Assembly (NCBI GenBank): GCA_937910685.1
Contig: CALEMP010000202.1
Span: 24,040-88,039, forward strand
DNA from: an uncultured bacterium
GTDB lineage: Bacteria; Planctomycetota; UBA1135; GCA-002686595
Direction of reading: 5' to 3'
Length of the DNA: 64,000 nucleotides
Below, piece by piece: positions 8,491-16,753 of this stretch (position 1 is its first letter; each line of letters opens with the position of its first letter). The notes below the pieces were generated by a model. It was not told the DNA's origin and ran no database searches. It saw only the letters and a list, made by a program, of their open reading frames with translations. Both the position numbers and the translations under genes were made by a program.

Positions 8491-10980
8491 ATGAATCGAT
8501 TCACCGTTGCCCTCCTGACCCTACCCCTCTCGGCCCTCGCCCAGGCGTCTTCGGCGCCAGTCCAGGAGGATTTCGCGCCCCTACTAGCGGAAAAAGCCCA
8601 GGCAGCAAAGCAGCTCACGGTGGCCGAACTCTTCCGCGAAGCCCGTCAGGTGGGACTCATCCTGGGAGACGAAGGGGGTGCAGCTTTCGACCGGGAGGTC
8701 GACCGGCTCCTACAAGTGGAGGGCAACGATCCGCGCACGACCCTTTTCTTGGTGGCCACGCGCCTCACCGGAGACGAGCCGGACCTGGAAATCCTCGGGG
8801 CCTCCTTAGCCCAAGTGCTCCAGGCATCCGATCCCCAAGCCTCTCAAGCCGCTGCGGAACTCGCTGCCGGCGCGGGCTTTGACCGGGGCCCCCTCGAAAC
8901 CCGCCGCACCTTCACGGAAGCCCTCATCGCCGTCGCCACCGACGGGGATCGCGCCCCGGACACCAGGGTATCCGCCGCGGTTGCCGCCCACGGAATTGGT
9001 CTCGGCGACCAAATCGCTCGCCCCCGCAGAGTTCTCTTTGAGTTCCTGGAATCCAGCGACTTGGACATGGTCGGTCGCGGCGCCCTGGGCCTGGCCGAAT
9101 TGGGAGCCATGGAAGAGGTGCAAGGTGTAGTGCCCGCCCTCGAACGCCTTTCGGCACAGCCGGGGCAGCAGGGCCTGCTCGCGCGCTCCTACCTCAAGCA
9201 ACTTCAAATCCGCCGCTTCAAGGACACCGAATTGCGCCGCGCCCGTGAGCGCCAATCTGAACTCCTGCTACAAGGGGATCAAACAGACCCGGACTTGCAG
9301 CGCATCGGCAACCTGATCGAGCTCGTCCGACGCTACCACCTGGAGGGCGACACAGTGGAGCGCGAGGACCTGCTGGAGGCCGCTATGCAGGGCCTGTTGA
9401 ACCGCATGGATCCGCACTCGTCCTTCTTCAATTCAAAATCCTGGGAGAAATTCGAACAGGACATCGAAGCGGAGTACGGTGGCATCGGGGCCTACGTAAA
9501 TGTGGACCGGGAAGATGGGCTCTTCACGATCACTAAACCGATCTACTCGGGACCGGCCTACAAGGCAGGGCTTTACACCGACGACAAGATCGTGATGGTG
9601 GATGACTGGCCCACCATGGGCGAGGAAAGCACCGAAGTGATCAAGCGCCTCAAGGGCCGCCCCAACACTCCTGTCAAGCTCTACATCTGGCGCCGGGGTA
9701 TGGACTCGGGACTGATCGACCGCCCCACTGAAGACATGGCGGTCACCATCGAACGCGGGGTCATCACGATCCCTCCCGTGCACTCGGCAATGCTCCCGGG
9801 GGGCATCGGGCTCATCGAACTATCCACCTTCAGCCGCGTGGCCAGCACCGAAGTCGCCAGCGCCTTGAACACCCTGATGGAACAGGATCTACGCGGCGTG
9901 ATCCTGGACCTGCGTAACAACACAGGTGGTCTCTTGGACGAAGCGCGCAACGTGGCGGACCTCTTCCTGCCCAAGGGCAAGGTGGTTGTCTCCACCGAAT
10001 CCCGGGTGCGCGCTGGACGCTCCTACCCTACCCGCCAAGCGGCGCTCGTGCCCGAGGATATGCCCGTGGTGGTTCTGATCAACCGCTTCAGCGCCTCCGC
10101 TTCAGAGATCGTAGCCGGTGCCCTTCAAGACCACGGCCGCGCGGCCCTGATCGGCCAACGCTCCTACGGCAAGGGTTCGGTGCAGAATCTAATTTCCATG
10201 CCCGGAGAAGAAGACGACGGCTTTGCGGATGAAAACCGCAACGGACGGCGGGACGCTTGGGAGAGCATCACCAACGACCGGGACGGGGATGGAGAATTCG
10301 ACTACGCCCCGCGGGTCAAGTTGACCATCGAAAAGTACCTCTTGCCCAGCGGCCGTTCGATCCACCGGATGCTCGAAGAAGACGGCAGCATCAAGAGTGT
10401 CGGCGGCGTGCACCCGGACCAAGAGGTCACCTCCACCCGATACTCGGGTTGGCGACTGAAGGAGATGCGCCGAATCCAAGGCACACGCAAGCTGCGCCTA
10501 TGGGCCCAGGAGCACGCCACCGCACAAGCTGAGACCTTCTCCAATCTGGCTGATTCAGACATGAGCGACTGGCAACAGTGGCCGGGCTTCGAAGAGCTCT
10601 ACGCCGGGCTGGAAACCAGCCTCTCCCATGCGGATGTGCGCTTGCTCCTGAGGGCAGAAGTGCGCCGCCTGGTGGAAGACACCCGGGGTAGCGCATTCCC
10701 CATGGGCGACTTCCAAGAGGACCGTCAATTGCAGGCGGCGATCCAAGAGATCTATTCCCAAAAGCAACTGGACTGGAAAACGGTCGCCGAGTTCAAAGCC
10801 ACCTTCGACACGGAAGTGGACGACCCCGATGGGCCTCCAGTCGCTGCGGTGAGTGCAGCCATCCTGGGGGAAGCACTGGCCCTCTTGGGCCGGGCAGAGT
10901 CTGCGGACCGCAGCCTCTCAAGCGAGGAGCTCAAGCAGCTGCGCGAGTTACTCCGGCGCACGAGCGACGGGGCCAAGTAA
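8491..10980 (+). CDS. Secreted S41 C-terminal processing peptidase with HEAT-like N-terminal region
   Basis: Serine/lysine-dyad protease of the tail-specific (Ctp/Prc) family, predicted periplasmic. I use the ATG at 8491 because it opens a signal peptide (MNRFTVALLTLPLSALAQA); the frame also has an earlier Met at 8449. Residues about 40-270 are a helical, alanine-rich region that looks HEAT-like. A PDZ domain follows (YGGIGAYVNVD to about residue 390), then the catalytic core with NRFSASASE and RSYGKGSVQ. By alignment to E. coli Prc the active residues would be S536, D547 and K561. Right after the lysine lies an insertion with DENRNGRRD and DRDGDGEFD, which look like calcium-binding loops. 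At 829 residues it is longer than simple CtpA proteins. Confidence 0.92.
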   Translation: MNRFTVALLTLPLSALAQASSAPVQEDFAPLLAEKAQAAKQLTVAELFREARQVGLILGDEGGAAFDREVDRLLQVEGNDPRTTLFLVATRLTGDEPDLEILGASLAQVLQASDPQASQAAAELAAGAGFDRGPLETRRTFTEALIAVATDGDRAPDTRVSAAVAAHGIGLGDQIARPRRVLFEFLESSDLDMVGRGALGLAELGAMEEVQGVVPALERLSAQPGQQGLLARSYLKQLQIRRFKDTELRRARERQSELLLQGDQTDPDLQRIGNLIELVRRYHLEGDTVEREDLLEAAMQGLLNRMDPHSSFFNSKSWEKFEQDIEAEYGGIGAYVNVDREDGLFTITKPIYSGPAYKAGLYTDDKIVMVDDWPTMGEESTEVIKRLKGRPNTPVKLYIWRRGMDSGLIDRPTEDMAVTIERGVITIPPVHSAMLPGGIGLIELSTFSRVASTEVASALNTLMEQDLRGVILDLRNNTGGLLDEARNVADLFLPKGKVVVSTESRVRAGRSYPTRQAALVPEDMPVVVLINRFSASASEIVAGALQDHGRAALIGQRSYGKGSVQNLISMPGEEDDGFADENRNGRRDAWESITNDRDGDGEFDYAPRVKLTIEKYLLPSGRSIHRMLEEDGSIKSVGGVHPDQEVTSTRYSGWRLKEMRRIQGTRKLRLWAQEHATAQAETFSNLADSDMSDWQQWPGFEELYAGLETSLSHADVRLLLRAEVRRLVEDTRGSAFPMGDFQEDRQLQAAIQEIYSQKQLDWKTVAEFKATFDTEVDDPDGPPVAAVSAAILGEALALLGRAESADRSLSSEELKQLRELLRRTSDGAK

Positions 10981-11000
10981 CCCCGGGGCAGCCCCCGAGG
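10981..11000 (+). terminator. GC hairpin immediately after the S41 protease stop codon
   Basis: CCCCGGGG (10981-10988) and CCCCGAGG (10993-11000) pair at 7 of 8 positions around a four-base loop, directly after the TAA stop. There is no clear T-tract downstream, so this is a putative terminator or an mRNA 3'-end stabiliser between the convergent protease and permease genes. Confidence 0.35.
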
Positions 11001-11024
11001 CACCAGATTTGGAAACCGCAAGAG

Positions 11025-11041
11025 CCGACCTAGAGGGTCGG
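11025..11041 (-). terminator. Hairpin holding the stop codon of the AI-2E-type permease
   Basis: CCGACC (11025-11030) and GGTCGG (11036-11041) form a perfect six-base-pair stem. The TAG stop of the minus-strand permease gene (11030-11032) sits at the stem-loop junction. No T-tract follows. It is part of a recurring pattern of hairpins at stop codons in this window. Confidence 0.35.
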
Positions 11042-12211
11042 TTCTTCCGTAGGTGCATCCTCTTGAGCCACGCCGCCCTCGTCCGCAGCCGCGAATTGTT
11101 CCATGGCGGGCACGACCAATTCACGCACCAAAATTAAGCCCGACGCGGCGATGGGCAAGGCCAAGAGGAAACCGAACATACCCATGGTTGCGCCGCCGAT
11201 GAAAATCGCCACAAACACAAACAGGGGATGCAGGCCCAGGGAGTCCCCCAGGATACGCGGCACAAGCAAATAGCCCTCCAGCGCTTCGACCACCCCAAAG
11301 ACGGCACTGATCAAGCCGAAGGTCACGAGGAACTCCGCCCCCGGACTGGTCAAGGCCACTAGAAACGTGAAGGAGTAGCCAAGGAAGGCACCGACGAAAG
11401 GGACCAGGGCTGCAAAGCCCGACGCCATCCCCAAGAACACCGCGTAGGGAGCGCCCACTAAGAGCAAGCCCGCGGTCAGCATCAGGCCCTTGATCAGGCA
11501 GACGGTCAGCCGCCCCCGGAAGAAAACCGTCAGCACCTCGCCGATTCGACGGGCGATGCGCGTCACCCTCTCCTGTTCCGGTGCGGGCACGTACTTGCGC
11601 ACGCCGGCGTGGATACGCTCCAGTTCAAACAAGAGATACCAGGCATAGATCGGCAAGAGCACCAGCATGGATACCAAACCCACGGCGGACCCGAACCAGT
11701 GACTCAAAACCCCGGCACCCTGGGCCGCCACATCTCCTTCGCGGCCCGCTCCGAATTCCTGCCACAACTGCTCGGCCAAGAGGGAGAGGGTCGACCCACC
11801 ACCTAATGCCCCCACGCGCACACTGCCGTCCGCATCGTCAAACAGCCAGGCCAGCCAAACATCGCTGCGATGGGCCTCGATAAAACTGCCGAGGCGGGCA
11901 TCCAAGCTAGGAATCAGACCCAGCTCGGGATCCAAAACGCGCTCGGCGAGCAGGCTCCCCTGGCTCCAAGCCGCAAGCCCCACCAGCACCGAAGACACGG
12001 CGAACAAGCAATAAATGGCGTTCACTGCTCGCAGTCGCGACCATCCGCGCCCTTCCAGCTTGAGCACTAAGGGCTGAGCGATGTAGGCCAGCACATATCC
12101 CGCAACCAGCGGGTTCAAAATATCACGCACCTGCCAAGCGCCAAAAACCGCCAAGAGGGTCAGACCTGCCAAGGCCATATTGCGTCGCTGAGGAGTAAGG
12201 CGGTCCAGCAT
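11030..12211 (-). CDS. AI-2E family transporter (PerM-like membrane protein)
   Basis: A 393-residue inner-membrane protein with about seven to eight hydrophobic segments. It has the family architecture of two N-terminal helices (LAGLTLLAVFGAWQVRDIL, LVAGYVLAYIAQPLVLKLEG), a soluble loop, and a C-terminal helix cluster containing YAVFLGMASGFAALVPFVGA and PRILGDSLGLHPLFVFVAIF. The family includes putative autoinducer-2 exporters and Na+/H+ antiporter-like proteins, so the substrate cannot be assigned. The C-terminal tail is acidic. Its start overlaps the stop of the Minf_1886 gene by one base (TGATG), suggesting co-translation. Confidence 0.88.
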   Translation of the reverse strand: MLDRLTPQRRNMALAGLTLLAVFGAWQVRDILNPLVAGYVLAYIAQPLVLKLEGRGWSRLRAVNAIYCLFAVSSVLVGLAAWSQGSLLAERVLDPELGLIPSLDARLGSFIEAHRSDVWLAWLFDDADGSVRVGALGGGSTLSLLAEQLWQEFGAGREGDVAAQGAGVLSHWFGSAVGLVSMLVLLPIYAWYLLFELERIHAGVRKYVPAPEQERVTRIARRIGEVLTVFFRGRLTVCLIKGLMLTAGLLLVGAPYAVFLGMASGFAALVPFVGAFLGYSFTFLVALTSPGAEFLVTFGLISAVFGVVEALEGYLLVPRILGDSLGLHPLFVFVAIFIGGATMGMFGFLLALPIAASGLILVRELVVPAMEQFAAADEGGVAQEDAPTEEPTL

Positions 12212-12624
12212 CAGCCCCCGTTGCCCCCTTTACCAAAGAGTTCATCTTCCAGGGGCAGCTGGGGAGTCCAGGCCTCCAACAAACCCGATTCAAAATCAAA
12301 GACCCGATCAAAATCCTCCACCGTATCGCTCTCTTGGCGGGAAAATAACTCCAGATTTATCAAGACGAATACAATTTCGCCCCAGTCCCTGGTGACGGTC
12401 ACGCCCCAGGAGTTCCAAACTTCCTTGGCTAGCGGACCGTAGGTATCCAGGGCTAAGACCCTCAGTGCCTCGACCAATTGCTGACCACTCACATGCCGGT
12501 CAAGGTTTTCCGCCTCAGACCGGCCGGTTATCTCCACCGCCTGATCGAGCCCAGAAAGCAAAAAGTGATAGGCCTCTACGGAATAACGCCCGTCATCCCG
12601 AGCTGCTCTTCGAATTGTATCCAT
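12211..12624 (-). CDS. Minf_1886 family protein (Verrucomicrobia/Planctomycetes-restricted)
   Basis: A 137-residue cytoplasmic protein with no known function. It matches the conserved pattern of this small family: GRYSVEAYHFLLSGLD at the N-terminus, RHVSGQQLVEALRVLAL in the middle, then WGVTVTRDWGEIVFVLIN and a C-terminal FDRVFDFESGLLEAW. The family is described as confined to Verrucomicrobia and Planctomycetes, which makes it a useful lineage marker. It sits between holB and the AI-2E-type permease and overlaps the latter by one base. Confidence 0.85.
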   Translation of the reverse strand: MDTIRRAARDDGRYSVEAYHFLLSGLDQAVEITGRSEAENLDRHVSGQQLVEALRVLALDTYGPLAKEVWNSWGVTVTRDWGEIVFVLINLELFSRQESDTVEDFDRVFDFESGLLEAWTPQLPLEDELFGKGGNGG

Positions 12625-12645
12625 GTTCGGTTCTCTTAGGAAAAC

Positions 12646-13713
12646 TCAGCGTCGCTGCGCCTCTGGCAGCAGGCTGTTGGTGAAGTCGAGAACGCGCTCC
12701 AGCACGCCCCCCGGATTCAAGTTCAAGTCCACATCCCGGCGCCCCTGCAACCAAGCCGCTAAGCGTTGCGCTCTGGCAGCCGCAGGAGGCTGGGGGCAAT
12801 CCGCCAGCCGCTTTCCGTGCATCAAGTCTTGAGGCGCAAGGCCAGCGGCCATGCGATCCTGATCCCGGTGCAACTCCATGCCAAGTTCCAGCAAAAAGCG
12901 GACCCGCATGCGCTCACCAGCCTTTGGAGTCCGGCCCTTGAACTCTCCTGGCAGCTCCATCAATTCGGCCATCAAGGAGGGCGCGTGGATCGGTTCCCTA
13001 AAGGCGAGGACCAACAGGTCCAAGCAAGCCAGCGCTCCCCGCTGGCCCATGGTCAAAAGGCGCCCAGGTGATCCCGCAGCCAATCGCAGAAGCTCGGAAT
13101 CCGATGCCCATTCGGGGGCCTCCATGGCCAAGGCTTGCCTGACCTGGTCGGGGCTCAGTCCTGCCGCCACAGCCTGGACCACGCGACTGCGAAGGGTGTC
13201 CAAGAGGGCCTCGGGGCGAGAGGTCTCAAGGGCTAAAAGCACCTTTTCACCGGGCTCTTCGAGGGTTTTCAAGAATGCGTTCTGGGTCTCTTCGTTCATG
13301 CGATCCGCGTCCCGGATCAATACCACGCGCCAGCCCCCTTCTCCTGCAACGAGGCGCAGGAAGGTCTGGATGGACTCACCGGCCCATGCATTCTGGGGCC
13401 GGACTTCCCGGTGAGCCACGAAGTGAATGGTCAGTTCCTCGAACCCGTGGCTCAAGGCATCGACCCGCAACAAATCCGGGTGCGAGCCAGCCGTCACTCG
13501 GCGACAGGCAGGACAAGTACCGCAGGGTTCGCCCGGACCGTGCTGACAAAGGAGTCCCTCAGCCAAGCGCTCCAAGGCCAAGAACTTGCCCACACCGGTG
13601 GGCCCAGTCAAGAGCAACGCATGACCCAGCCGGCTGTTTGCGGCGGCCGACCACAAAGATCGCAAGAGGTCTCCGTGCCCTAGCAACGGTGGATCTTCTA
13701 CGTCAAAAGACAT
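12646..13713 (-). CDS. holB: DNA polymerase III subunit delta prime (clamp loader)
   Basis: Stator subunit of the clamp loader that places the sliding clamp on DNA. The start at 13713 (MSFDVEDPPLLGHGD) is chosen because it begins the family fold and overlaps tmk by only 11 bp; the frame is open further upstream. Visible are a Walker-A-like loop GPTGVGKFLA, in which the usual Ser/Thr after Lys is Phe (compatible with a non-hydrolysing delta prime), a four-cysteine zinc module (CQHGPGEPCGTCPAC), and RDADRMNEETQNAFLKTLEE. The protein is 355 residues. The tmk-holB pair is a very common bacterial arrangement and supports both calls. Confidence 0.9.
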   Translation of the reverse strand: MSFDVEDPPLLGHGDLLRSLWSAAANSRLGHALLLTGPTGVGKFLALERLAEGLLCQHGPGEPCGTCPACRRVTAGSHPDLLRVDALSHGFEELTIHFVAHREVRPQNAWAGESIQTFLRLVAGEGGWRVVLIRDADRMNEETQNAFLKTLEEPGEKVLLALETSRPEALLDTLRSRVVQAVAAGLSPDQVRQALAMEAPEWASDSELLRLAAGSPGRLLTMGQRGALACLDLLVLAFREPIHAPSLMAELMELPGEFKGRTPKAGERMRVRFLLELGMELHRDQDRMAAGLAPQDLMHGKRLADCPQPPAAARAQRLAAWLQGRRDVDLNLNPGGVLERVLDFTNSLLPEAQRR

Positions 13714-14341
13714 TCTGCACCGCCTGGGCAACTCGCGCTGCCACCTGGTCCTCGTCCCCGTCCGCATCCACCCCTACGGTGGTCCGCGGGCACAGTTCCA
13801 CATAGCGCTTCATTCCCAGGGCCACGCGCTCTTGAAACTCGGCTCCCCGATCCTCGAAACGATCCGTCGCCGCCCCGCGGCGCTCTACCGCCAAGCTGAC
13901 CGGCAATTCCAGAATCATGGTCAAGTGTGGTTCTGGCGATCCAGCCCAGGTGTGCAGCATCTTGAGCAGCTCGTCCTCGGGCAGGCCCCAAGCGAATACC
14001 TGGTAAGCAAAGGTGGAAGGATGAAAGCGCTCACAAACCACGTCGACGCCCGCCTCAAGGCAGGGTCCTATGCGTTTTTCCAATAGCTGCCGCCGGGCAG
14101 CACAAAACAAGAGTGCCTCAACCCCCGGGGAGAGATCCGAATCTCGATCGAGCAACAACTCCCGCAGCAACTCTCCTTCGGTGGTGCCCCCAGGTTCGCG
14201 CAGGTGCTCCACCCGCCGGCCGAGGCCTTCAAGGTGAGCCACAAGGCGCCTGGCCTGGGTGGACTTGCCACAGCCGTCGACCCCATCCAAAACAAAGAAT
14301 CGGGCCGAGCTCGGGCTCGTTGGTTCGCTGGACTGCTTCAA
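13703..14341 (-). CDS. tmk: Thymidylate kinase
   Basis: Phosphorylates dTMP to dTDP for DNA synthesis and, in this organism, also for dTDP-sugar supply. The 212-residue protein has the P-loop LDGVDGCGKSTQARRL, the dTMP-binding REPGGT segment, and ERFHPSTFAYQ where most family members have DR(Y/F)..S...YQ. The Asp-to-Glu change at that position is slightly unusual but conservative. The stop overlaps the holB start region by 11 bp. Confidence 0.94.
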   Translation of the reverse strand: MKQSSEPTSPSSARFFVLDGVDGCGKSTQARRLVAHLEGLGRRVEHLREPGGTTEGELLRELLLDRDSDLSPGVEALLFCAARRQLLEKRIGPCLEAGVDVVCERFHPSTFAYQVFAWGLPEDELLKMLHTWAGSPEPHLTMILELPVSLAVERRGAATDRFEDRGAEFQERVALGMKRYVELCPRTTVGVDADGDEDQVAARVAQAVQNVF

Positions 14342-14380
14342 GGTGTGAGAGGATAATCTCCCCGGCGAACGATTTGCACC

Positions 14381-14410
14381 CCCCGCCGGTTTTCTCCCCC
14401 CTGGGCGGGG
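14381..14410 (-). terminator. GC hairpin after the sulfatase-like gene
   Basis: CCCCGCC (14381-14387) and GGCGGGG (14404-14410) form a seven-base-pair stem with a 16-base loop, abutting the stop codon of the minus-strand sulfatase-like gene at 14411. The stem is GC-only and there is no T-tract, so termination is a guess. Confidence 0.3.
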
Positions 14411-16753
14411 TTAATCGCCCCCCCCATACCCCAGGGCATCGAGGCGCGCCTCTTCCTCGGCGCTCAAATCCACACCGACCCGCTGGCCCGTGCTGACCTT
14501 TTCCAGCCAGTCCTTCACGTCCTTTTCCAGGCCCGCAGCCCGCTCGGGTTGCTCGGAGCCTAAATCAACCGCAAAGGTCGGGTCTTGCTCGGGGGCAAAG
14601 AGAAAGCTCTGGCCCACGTTCAGCTCGCGCCCAGGGCCCAACTGATCGGAATCCGCCAGGGTATGGATAAAGTGCAAATTGGTCTCGCAGCAACCCGCCT
14701 GCAACAGAGCGCTGTGCACAAAATGCACCCGCCGCTGGGCCGGCAACTCACCCGCGGCAGCTTGCAAAAGATCCTCCCCGGCCAAACTGTCGGGCATGGA
14801 GAGCCCAAGCCAATGCTGCAATGTGGGCACTAAATCCAGGGACGACACCCGTTGGTCCACGACTCCCCGGGGTCCTCCGGGCAGGGACACGATCATGGGC
14901 ACGCGCAACACGGCGGGATAACAAAACAGGTGATTGAACCACACATCCTGTTCCCCGAGGGCTTCCCCATGATCACTGATCACAATCGTCCCATAGGCAC
15001 CCTTTCCCCGGGTGCGATCCAAGGAACTCAACAGAGAACCCATCAACTGATCGGTGTATTCAACACCCGCCGCATAAAGATGCTGGGCGTAGGCCTGGTT
15101 GGTGACCCCAGCCAAGAACTCTCCGGGCTTGGTGTACATGCAGGGGCCGATGGTGGGTGGATCAACGATCTTGGGAGGAGCAGGGTGTTCGTTCTCATAG
15201 GCGGCCAAGAAACGATCGGGTGGCCCATAAGGTGTGTGGGGATCAAACAAGTGCACCCAGAGAAACAGGGGCGCGTCCCGGGATTCCCGCTCGAGCCAAC
15301 CCTGCACCACTTCCAAGGTCAGGGCCCCATCTACCACGGCTCCCCGGCGCACCCGATGAAACAAATCAAACCCCCGGCCAAGCCCCGAGTAAGCCGGTTC
15401 CAGGTGATGCACACTAACCGCGGCCGCCGTGCGATAGCCCTTTTCCGCAAACGCCTGGGCCATGGAACGAATCGTGGGGTCAAGTCGGGCCCGATTGTCG
15501 AGGAGCCCGTGGCGCGGCACGCTGAGGCCGGTCAGGATCGACGCATGACTGGGCAAGGTCGAATTGCACGCGCTCCAAGCGTTGGAGAAAAGCAACCCTT
15601 CCCGGGCCAAGGCATCCAAACTGGGAGTTGCGGCCTCGCCACCCAAACATCCAAGGGCATCCCCTCGCAGGGTGTCGAGGGTCACCAGGATCACATCGGG
15701 GCGACTGTCCGGGGCCCTTTGCCCCAACACATGGGGCGCACCCCACCAGATCCCCGCGCGATCATGACTCACTGGGTTCCCCTTGCGGTCCATCAGGTTC
15801 GCCTGGCAGCGCACCTCGATAGTCGAACCCTCGAAGTCCGTCAGGTCCACCTCCATTCGCAGCCAGCCCCGTGAATCTTGCGGTCGAATCATCTGGGCCA
15901 GGGGCGCGAAAGTTTCGCCCTTCTCGGGGCGCACGGCCACCTGGAATTCCCAGTCCCCCAGAGCCCCTAGCCGCGCATCGGTGGCACAGTCCAGCACCAA
16001 CCTGCCCCCCGCCGGAACCGTGCAGCCGGCGAATAGGGCTCGATCCGGCGTGCACACAAAGGTCCGTCTCAAGTCGCCGCCGCTCCCCAAGAGACCCGCA
16101 TCCCCGGCGGCAATTCCGCCCTTCAAATCCCCAGAGGCATCGGGCCCATTCCGATAGCCACCGCGCACCAATTCAATGCCCCCCAAGCCATAGGACTGGG
16201 GCCCGCCCCCCACGGGATAAAGGGAAACGGTCTTGATCGTTCCGCTCCAATCCGGGGAAAGAGCCAAATCAAAACGCGCCACATTCGTGGCCGCGTCCAC
16301 GGGAACCCCCAGACGAAAAACCTCATCGCCCCCCGCTTCGGTCTGCCAAAAAATCACCGCCTCGGTTCCCGCATGCCAAGTTCCGTGCAACAAGACTGCG
16401 TCAAAGGAACCCGCGTCCTGGACCTCATCCCAAACCCAATATGCATGGTCTACACCGCGCTGGGGAGCATAGTCCCGGGCACGTACACGCACTTCCTTGC
16501 CCCCTTCAAGCGGTTCAAGGAGGGCCCCGTTCACCGGGACCCAGGGCGCCAAGTCATCTAGTCCGGTTTGGACGGTTTGTGCGACCCAATACCGCAGCGA
16601 GGTGTCCTCCCCAGACAATACCTCCCCCGTGCTGCGCCCGTCTTGCAGCCGCAAGTCCAAGCGCACAATGCCATCGGCCGGGAGCACCTCGGGCGCGCAG
16701 GCGCAGAGCCCCAACAGCAGGACGAGAGCCCCTTTCAAAGCACTATTTCCCAT
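14411..16753 (-). CDS. Sulfatase-fold (alkaline phosphatase superfamily) lipoprotein with Thr nucleophile position
   Basis: An exported hydrolase of about 780 residues. The ATG at 16753 is chosen because it opens a lipoprotein-type signal (MGNSALKGALVLLLGLCAC). Residues about 25-340 look like beta-sandwich modules without a name I can give. The catalytic domain starts at RPDVILVTLDTLRGD (metal ligand D360) and includes ISDHGEALGE (D594, H595). Where true sulfatases have Cys/Ser-x-Pro-Ser-Arg, this protein has T399-Leu-Pro-Ser-His. It therefore lacks the residue converted to formylglycine and is more likely a phosphohydrolase, phosphodiesterase or transferase on a glycan. It overlaps the TPR/peptidase gene by 11 bp. 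Confidence 0.82.
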   Translation of the reverse strand: MGNSALKGALVLLLGLCACAPEVLPADGIVRLDLRLQDGRSTGEVLSGEDTSLRYWVAQTVQTGLDDLAPWVPVNGALLEPLEGGKEVRVRARDYAPQRGVDHAYWVWDEVQDAGSFDAVLLHGTWHAGTEAVIFWQTEAGGDEVFRLGVPVDAATNVARFDLALSPDWSGTIKTVSLYPVGGGPQSYGLGGIELVRGGYRNGPDASGDLKGGIAAGDAGLLGSGGDLRRTFVCTPDRALFAGCTVPAGGRLVLDCATDARLGALGDWEFQVAVRPEKGETFAPLAQMIRPQDSRGWLRMEVDLTDFEGSTIEVRCQANLMDRKGNPVSHDRAGIWWGAPHVLGQRAPDSRPDVILVTLDTLRGDALGCLGGEAATPSLDALAREGLLFSNAWSACNSTLPSHASILTGLSVPRHGLLDNRARLDPTIRSMAQAFAEKGYRTAAAVSVHHLEPAYSGLGRGFDLFHRVRRGAVVDGALTLEVVQGWLERESRDAPLFLWVHLFDPHTPYGPPDRFLAAYENEHPAPPKIVDPPTIGPCMYTKPGEFLAGVTNQAYAQHLYAAGVEYTDQLMGSLLSSLDRTRGKGAYGTIVISDHGEALGEQDVWFNHLFCYPAVLRVPMIVSLPGGPRGVVDQRVSSLDLVPTLQHWLGLSMPDSLAGEDLLQAAAGELPAQRRVHFVHSALLQAGCCETNLHFIHTLADSDQLGPGRELNVGQSFLFAPEQDPTFAVDLGSEQPERAAGLEKDVKDWLEKVSTGQRVGVDLSAEEEARLDALGYGGGD

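Noticed and set aside
12646..13713. HolB as an active AAA+ ATPase such as DnaX
   Set aside because: The Walker A loop ends GKF instead of GK(S/T), and length and zinc module fit delta prime.
14852..15874. 340-residue plus-strand open frame inside the sulfatase-like gene
   Set aside because: Shadow frame; the minus-strand protein has intact metal-site motifs at the same place.
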